Positions 14,260 to 17,609 of a stretch of 17,609 nt of DNA are shown piece after piece; positions within the stretch are counted from its first letter, which is position 1; each line of letters starts with the position of its first letter. The notes below the pieces were generated by a model. The model was not told where the DNA came from. It searched no databases and was given only the letters and a program-made list of their open reading frames with translations. The translations under genes were made by a program, and so were the position numbers. Source of the DNA: Deltaproteobacteria bacterium (GTDB taxonomy: Bacteria; Desulfobacterota_B; Binatia; UBA9968); the NCBI GenBank assembly GCA_016193385.1, contig JACPSF010000331.1, positions 1 to 17,609 of the forward strand. The letters run 5' to 3'.

Positions 14260-15540
14260 CGTCTGAACCCCTCCGGATTGGTGTAATGCCTCCCTGATCA
14301 TCTGTCGCTCGATCCCCTCCACCGCCGCCGGAAGGCTCGGGTCCTGGGTGTCATCGGTCTCAGGCTCCTGGACGATCAGCGGGAGATCTTCCTTTCCGAT
14401 CACCTCGTCCCTGGTCAGGACGACCGCTCTTTCGATCAGGTTCTCCAGCTCCCGAACGTTTCCCGGATAGTCGTAGCGGAGCAGCGCCTCGCGGGCCTCG
14501 TGCGTGAATCCACGGATCTTCTTGCCGTTCTTTTCAGCGAAGTGGCGCAGGAAATGGTCGATCAGCAACGGTAGATCCTGGCGCCGCTCCCGCAGCGGAG
14601 GCAGGACGATCGTCACCACGTTGAGCCGGTAATATAGGTCCTCGCGGAACTGGCCGGTCTTGAGCAGCTCCTCAAGGTCCCTATGGGTGGCGGCCAGAAC
14701 GCGGACGTTCACGCGGATCGGGCGGCTTGACCCCACCCGTTCAAATTCCCGTTCCTGGAGGACGCGGAGCAGCTTCGCCTGTAAATGCAACGGAAGATCG
14801 CCGATCTCATCGAGAAACAGGCTGCCGCCATCGGCGACCTCGAAGCGTCCTTTCCGCGCGGTCACGGCTCCCGTGAAGGCTCCGCGCTCGTGTCCGAAGA
14901 GCTCCGATTCCAGCAGCGTTTCGGGTAAAGCCGCGCAGTTCACCCGCACCAGCGGGCCTGAGGCCCTCGGGCTGGCAAAGTGAATGGCCTTGGCGATGAG
15001 TTCCTTGCCCGTCCCGCTCTCACCCCGGATCAAAGCCGTGGCCTCGCTGGGGGCCACCCGCCGGACCAGGGAGAGGACCTCCAGCATCTGGCCGCTTTCC
15101 CCGATGATCCCTTCGATGCGATGGCGCGCGCTCAACGCCTCGCGCAGCTCTTGGTTTTCGCTGAGGAGGCGGCGGTGTTCCCTGACCTGGTTGATGCGAT
15201 GCAGCAACTCATCGAGGTTGAGAGGCTTGGTCAGGTAATCCGTCGCTCCTTCCTTGATGGCGGCCACGGCGCTCTCGATGCTTCCGTAGGCAGTCATCAG
15301 GATCACAGAAGCCTCCGGGTTCAGGGCACGAATGGCTTTCAGGAGATCGTGGCCGGAGAGTTTCGGCATCCGCTGATCGGTCAAGACCAGGTCAAAGGAG
15401 TCCTGATGGAATTTTTCCAGGGCGGTCGTGCTGCTCTCGGCCAGGGCCACCTCGAAGCCCTGCTTTTTGAGAAAGCCGCCGATCAGTTCGAGCTGGGGCG
15501 GTTCGTCGTCGACGACGAGGATGCGAAAGGGATCCGTCAT
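14191..15540 (-). CDS. Sigma-54-dependent response regulator (NtrC/ZraR type)
   Basis: A 449-residue three-domain activator. The receiver (about 5-120) has the acidic pocket D11/D12, phospho-acceptor D55 in LTDQRMP, T83 and K105. The AAA+ domain (about 145-385) has Walker A GESGTGKE (173-180), the sigma-54 contact loop GAFTGA (220-225) and Walker B LFLDEIGD (241-248). A Fis-type HTH occupies the last 35 residues (RAAELLGISERALRYKLKKY). When phosphorylated by its kinase it should oligomerise and remodel RNA polymerase-sigma-54 at -24/-12 promoters. The start ATG directly follows the kinase stop (TAA-ATG), so the pair is translationally coupled. Its targets are unknown; the perfect sigma-54 promoter at 7235-7250 is one candidate. 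The gene end is part of a repeat. Confidence 0.96.
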   Translation of the reverse strand: MTDPFRILVVDDEPPQLELIGGFLKKQGFEVALAESSTTALEKFHQDSFDLVLTDQRMPKLSGHDLLKAIRALNPEASVILMTAYGSIESAVAAIKEGATDYLTKPLNLDELLHRINQVREHRRLLSENQELREALSARHRIEGIIGESGQMLEVLSLVRRVAPSEATALIRGESGTGKELIAKAIHFASPRASGPLVRVNCAALPETLLESELFGHERGAFTGAVTARKGRFEVADGGSLFLDEIGDLPLHLQAKLLRVLQEREFERVGSSRPIRVNVRVLAATHRDLEELLKTGQFREDLYYRLNVVTIVLPPLRERRQDLPLLIDHFLRHFAEKNGKKIRGFTHEAREALLRYDYPGNVRELENLIERAVVLTRDEVIGKEDLPLIVQEPETDDTQDPSLPAAVEGIERQMIREALHQSGGVQTRAAELLGISERALRYKLKKYAF

Positions 15541-17295
15541 TTATGTCTCCGGGCCGTTGAGAGGAAGCGAGACCCGAAATTGGCTGCCCCGATCGGCTTC
15601 GCTGCCCACCGAGATCGTTCCGCCGTGGGCTACGACGATCCTGCGCGCGATCGCAAGTCCCAGACCAGATCCATTGGTTTTGGTGGTGAAATAAGGCTCG
15701 AAGATGCGCGCGAGAACCTCGGGGGCCATTCCCGTTCCCGTGTCCGCGACGGTGAGCAAGAAATTTTTACCGGAGGTGCGGGCCTCCAGGGTCAAGGTCC
15801 CCCCGTCCGGCATGGCCTGGATCCCATTCAGGATCAGGTTCAGGAGCACCTGCTTTAAGTAGTTCCGGTCCGCTCGGAGCGGCGCTAGATTCGGAGGAGT
15901 GACGATGCGGATCTCAACCTTTGCGGGATCCGCGTTGTTCTCCGCCAGGAGCGTCAGCTCCTGCAGCAGTTCCTCGACCTGGACGGGCGCGGGTTTGAGG
16001 TCCAGCGGTCGCGCCAGCGACAGGAACTCTTCCACGATGGCGTTGAGGCGCTGGACTTCTCCCCGCATGATCTCGATGAAGCGGAGGTACTGGTTTTCAT
16101 CCTGTGTCGGATGAAACTCCGCTTTCAGGCGCTGTAGTCCCATGGAGATCGAGTTTAGCGGGTTGCGGATTTCATGGGCGACGGTTGCGGCGAGGTTCCC
16201 GAGCTGCGAAAGACGCTCCTGCCGCGAGACTTCCGCCTCGAGCGCCTTGATCTCCCGGATGTGCGAGTGCTGATTGTAGAAGATCGCTCCCATCCCCAGG
16301 ATGCCGAGGGCGAGAATGGCTAGCCCCAAGACAACGATGGACCAGAGGCTCTTGCGCCACGCGGCTTCTGCCGGCTCTAAGGAGAGCCCGATTTTGAGGA
16401 ACCCCAACAGAGAATTATTCATCCGCACCGGCTTGACCAGTTCATAACGGGGCGGCTGTCCGTCCGGGCGCAGGATACGGGCAACGCTCTGGCCATCGGC
16501 GCCGGCCGTTAAGATGAAGGCGTCTTCCTCCCGCTTGCCCACCCGGCTCGGATCCGTATGGGCCACGACGTTAAATTCATTGTCGAGCAGGGCGACATAG
16601 TCGATATCAGGCTGGCGGCCCAGATCCTCGATCTGGTGCTGCACGCCGATCTCTTTTTTAAAATTCAGGATGTAATCGGCGTTGGCGTGAACCGCGATGA
16701 TCCCGGGAAAACTTTGCGCCTGGATGGCGACGCCGAAGAGGCTGCCTTCCCAAAATTTCCGTTCCTTGAGTTGCGGCGGCGGCTCGGCGGGAGGTTTTTC
16801 TTCTTCCCAGGGTAACGACCAGCGCCTCCCCCACATGTAGATGATCATGTGTTGGCGTCGGAGCAGGCGATCCTCAGGGAGCGATTCACGCATCCGCGCC
16901 ATCATTTCGCGCATCCCCTGCAGGACGAAAACCGGCACAGGAAACTTCACCGGCTGACCCTGGGGATCGAGGAACTCCACTTTTTGCAGCCGGTTCATGG
17001 TGCTGATCCTTTGAAGGAGATCCTGGTCGAGCGGACGAGTCATGAGGAGTTGGTCAATCAGGCGGGCATTATCGAGCAGGCGCTGGCTCACAAGCTGCTC
17101 TAAGAGGGAGTTGCCGAGAATGGCGTTTTTGGCGCTCGTCTCCATGGCTTCGGCCAGGGCCACGCCCTTGGCCTCGGTCTGGCGCAAGAGCTCCTCTCGC
17201 AGCCGGCGGCTTTCGGAAAAGACATAAATCGATGCCAGGATGAGGAGCAGAAGCGCCGAAGCGAAGAAATAGCGCGGTAAGAAAGGCCCTTTCAT
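15541..17295 (-). CDS. Membrane sensor histidine kinase partnered with the sigma-54 regulator
   Basis: A 584-residue inner-membrane kinase. TM1 covers about 9-26 and TM2 about 317-340, so about 290 residues face the periplasm. That sensor part ends in a PAS/CACHE-like fold (about 182-305: 'FWEGSLFGVAIQAQSFPG ... YVALLDNEFNVVAHTD'). No HAMP is evident: only about 20 residues separate TM2 from the HisKA domain with H374 in AHEIRNPLNS. The ATPase domain has the N-box (NLILN, 486-490), DTGTGM (518-523), FEPYFTT (532-538) and GSGLGLAI (542-549). Residues 127-155 are Met-rich and include a His and a Trp, which might bind metal or sense the envelope state; this is speculation. The overall layout recalls ZraS/AtoS-type kinases. 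It starts with ATG 17295, has no SD and has a TATAAT box 11 bases upstream. Confidence 0.94.
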   Translation of the reverse strand: MKGPFLPRYFFASALLLLILASIYVFSESRRLREELLRQTEAKGVALAEAMETSAKNAILGNSLLEQLVSQRLLDNARLIDQLLMTRPLDQDLLQRISTMNRLQKVEFLDPQGQPVKFPVPVFVLQGMREMMARMRESLPEDRLLRRQHMIIYMWGRRWSLPWEEEKPPAEPPPQLKERKFWEGSLFGVAIQAQSFPGIIAVHANADYILNFKKEIGVQHQIEDLGRQPDIDYVALLDNEFNVVAHTDPSRVGKREEDAFILTAGADGQSVARILRPDGQPPRYELVKPVRMNNSLLGFLKIGLSLEPAEAAWRKSLWSIVVLGLAILALGILGMGAIFYNQHSHIREIKALEAEVSRQERLSQLGNLAATVAHEIRNPLNSISMGLQRLKAEFHPTQDENQYLRFIEIMRGEVQRLNAIVEEFLSLARPLDLKPAPVQVEELLQELTLLAENNADPAKVEIRIVTPPNLAPLRADRNYLKQVLLNLILNGIQAMPDGGTLTLEARTSGKNFLLTVADTGTGMAPEVLARIFEPYFTTKTNGSGLGLAIARRIVVAHGGTISVGSEADRGSQFRVSLPLNGPET

Positions 17296-17306
17296 ACTAT
17301 GTCGAA

Positions 17307-17334
17307 ATTATAGTCGCCATTGCGGAGAAATCAA
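17307..17334 (-). promoter_or_regulatory. Sigma-70-type promoter of the kinase-regulator operon
   Basis: On the - strand TTGATT (17334 to 17329, 4/6) is followed after 16 bases by a perfect TATAAT (17312 to 17307). Transcription would begin near 17300, only about five bases before the kinase ATG at 17295, leaving no room for a Shine-Dalgarno. Confidence 0.55.
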
Positions 17335-17341
17335 AACGAGT

Positions 17342-17377
17342 CGCAGAGGGCCGGATGGAATCATCCGGCCCTCTGCG
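17342..17377 (-). terminator. Strong hairpin downstream of the htrA/degP-like gene
   Basis: Arms 17342-17357 and 17362-17377 are perfectly complementary over 16 bp with a 4-base GAAT-type loop. Read leftward, the hairpin lies 24 bases after the protease stop and is followed by ACTCG and TTTTGATTT, a weak U-run. It therefore probably ends or attenuates the upstream gene and insulates the kinase promoter. Confidence 0.7.
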
Positions 17378-17401
17378 GCAACTGGATCGCTAGTGAGTCA
17401 A

Positions 17402-17609
17402 CTACGGCTGGGGCTTGAGGGCCAAAAACAGCGTGCTCTCGCCCCGCCTGACCAAGAACAAAATCCCCTTGCCCCGCTTACTCGCCTCCCCAACTACCTT
17501 GCGATACTCCGCCACCGTCTTGACCGGCTTGCGATCCACCTCCAAGATCACATCCCCACGCCTCAGCCCCGCTTCATCCCCAGCACTGCCCGCCTCCACC
17601 CCAGTCACC
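17402..17609 (-). CDS. C-terminal PDZ domain of a DegP/HtrA-family protease (partial at window edge)
   Basis: The gene runs off the right edge; only the last 68 codons, ending in TAG at 17402, are visible. They form a PDZ domain: 'AGSAGDEAGLRRGDVILEVDRKPV' is the typical 'A-x-x-AGL-x-x-GD-x-I-x-x-(V/I)-x-G-x-x-(V/I)' pattern, followed by 'EYRKVVGEASKRGKGILFLVRRGE'. This is most like the last PDZ of periplasmic Do/DegP proteases, which degrade or refold misfolded envelope proteins. The catalytic domain is outside the window, so another PDZ protein cannot be excluded. It is transcribed toward the kinase genes. Confidence 0.8.
   Translation of the reverse strand, partial: VTGVEAGSAGDEAGLRRGDVILEVDRKPVKTVAEYRKVVGEASKRGKGILFLVRRGESTLFLALKPQP

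Noticed and set aside
14980..15858. 292-codon + strand frame opposite the regulator and kinase
   Set aside because: It is antisense to two well-conserved genes; its residues are the usual GC-rich shadow of those codons.

Overview
The window reads as part of the chromosome of a GC-rich, Gram-negative-type bacterium with anaerobic or facultative metabolism. The signs are a ferredoxin-dependent 2-oxoacid oxidoreductase, a secreted RidA-like protein, a DegP/HtrA-type PDZ domain, and both a sigma-54 activator and a consensus sigma-54 promoter. The phylum cannot be fixed from the sequence alone. The gene styles would suit deep Gram-negative lineages such as Nitrospirota, Methylomirabilota or deltaproteobacterial groups, but that is a guess.

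Left block (1-6801, + strand): the edge holds a possible Hsp20 remnant. It is followed by a site-2 protease with fused CBS domains, a phosphoketolase, a P-type cation ATPase that starts within 15 bases of the phosphoketolase stop, and an exported RidA-family protein with its own TTGACA promoter. This looks like a stress and carbon-metabolism cluster. Bases 6802-7316 carry no intact gene; they hold a REP-like hairpin, a possible remnant coding tail and promoter elements.

Middle block (7235-11446, + strand): a consensus -24/-12 (sigma-54) promoter precedes an operon encoding a pyruvate:ferredoxin-type oxidoreductase. The enzyme is split into an alpha-gamma polypeptide and a delta-beta polypeptide, with a small paired-CBS protein gene between them. 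The CBS protein is an obvious candidate nucleotide-sensing regulator of the enzyme.

Accessory stretch (11447-14190): small mobile-type genes and repeats lie between the two core blocks. They are a DUF433/DUF5615 toxin-antitoxin pair with a possible leaderless promoter, a 98-bp MITE-like inverted-repeat element, an orphan HIT-like gene on the - strand, and a mazEF pair on the - strand. The mazEF pair sits between two diverged direct repeats of about 219 bp. Each repeat contains the C-terminal HTH end of a sigma-54 response regulator plus its 3' flank; one copy belongs to the intact regulator and the other is a fragment.

Right block (14191-17609, - strand): a membrane histidine kinase and an adjoining NtrC/ZraR-type sigma-54 response regulator are transcribed leftward from a TATAAT promoter just behind a 16-bp perfect hairpin. 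That hairpin ends the upstream htrA/degP-like gene, of which only the last PDZ domain is visible. A sigma-54 activator and a sigma-54 promoter on the oxidoreductase operon within 7 kb suggest, but do not prove, a regulatory link.
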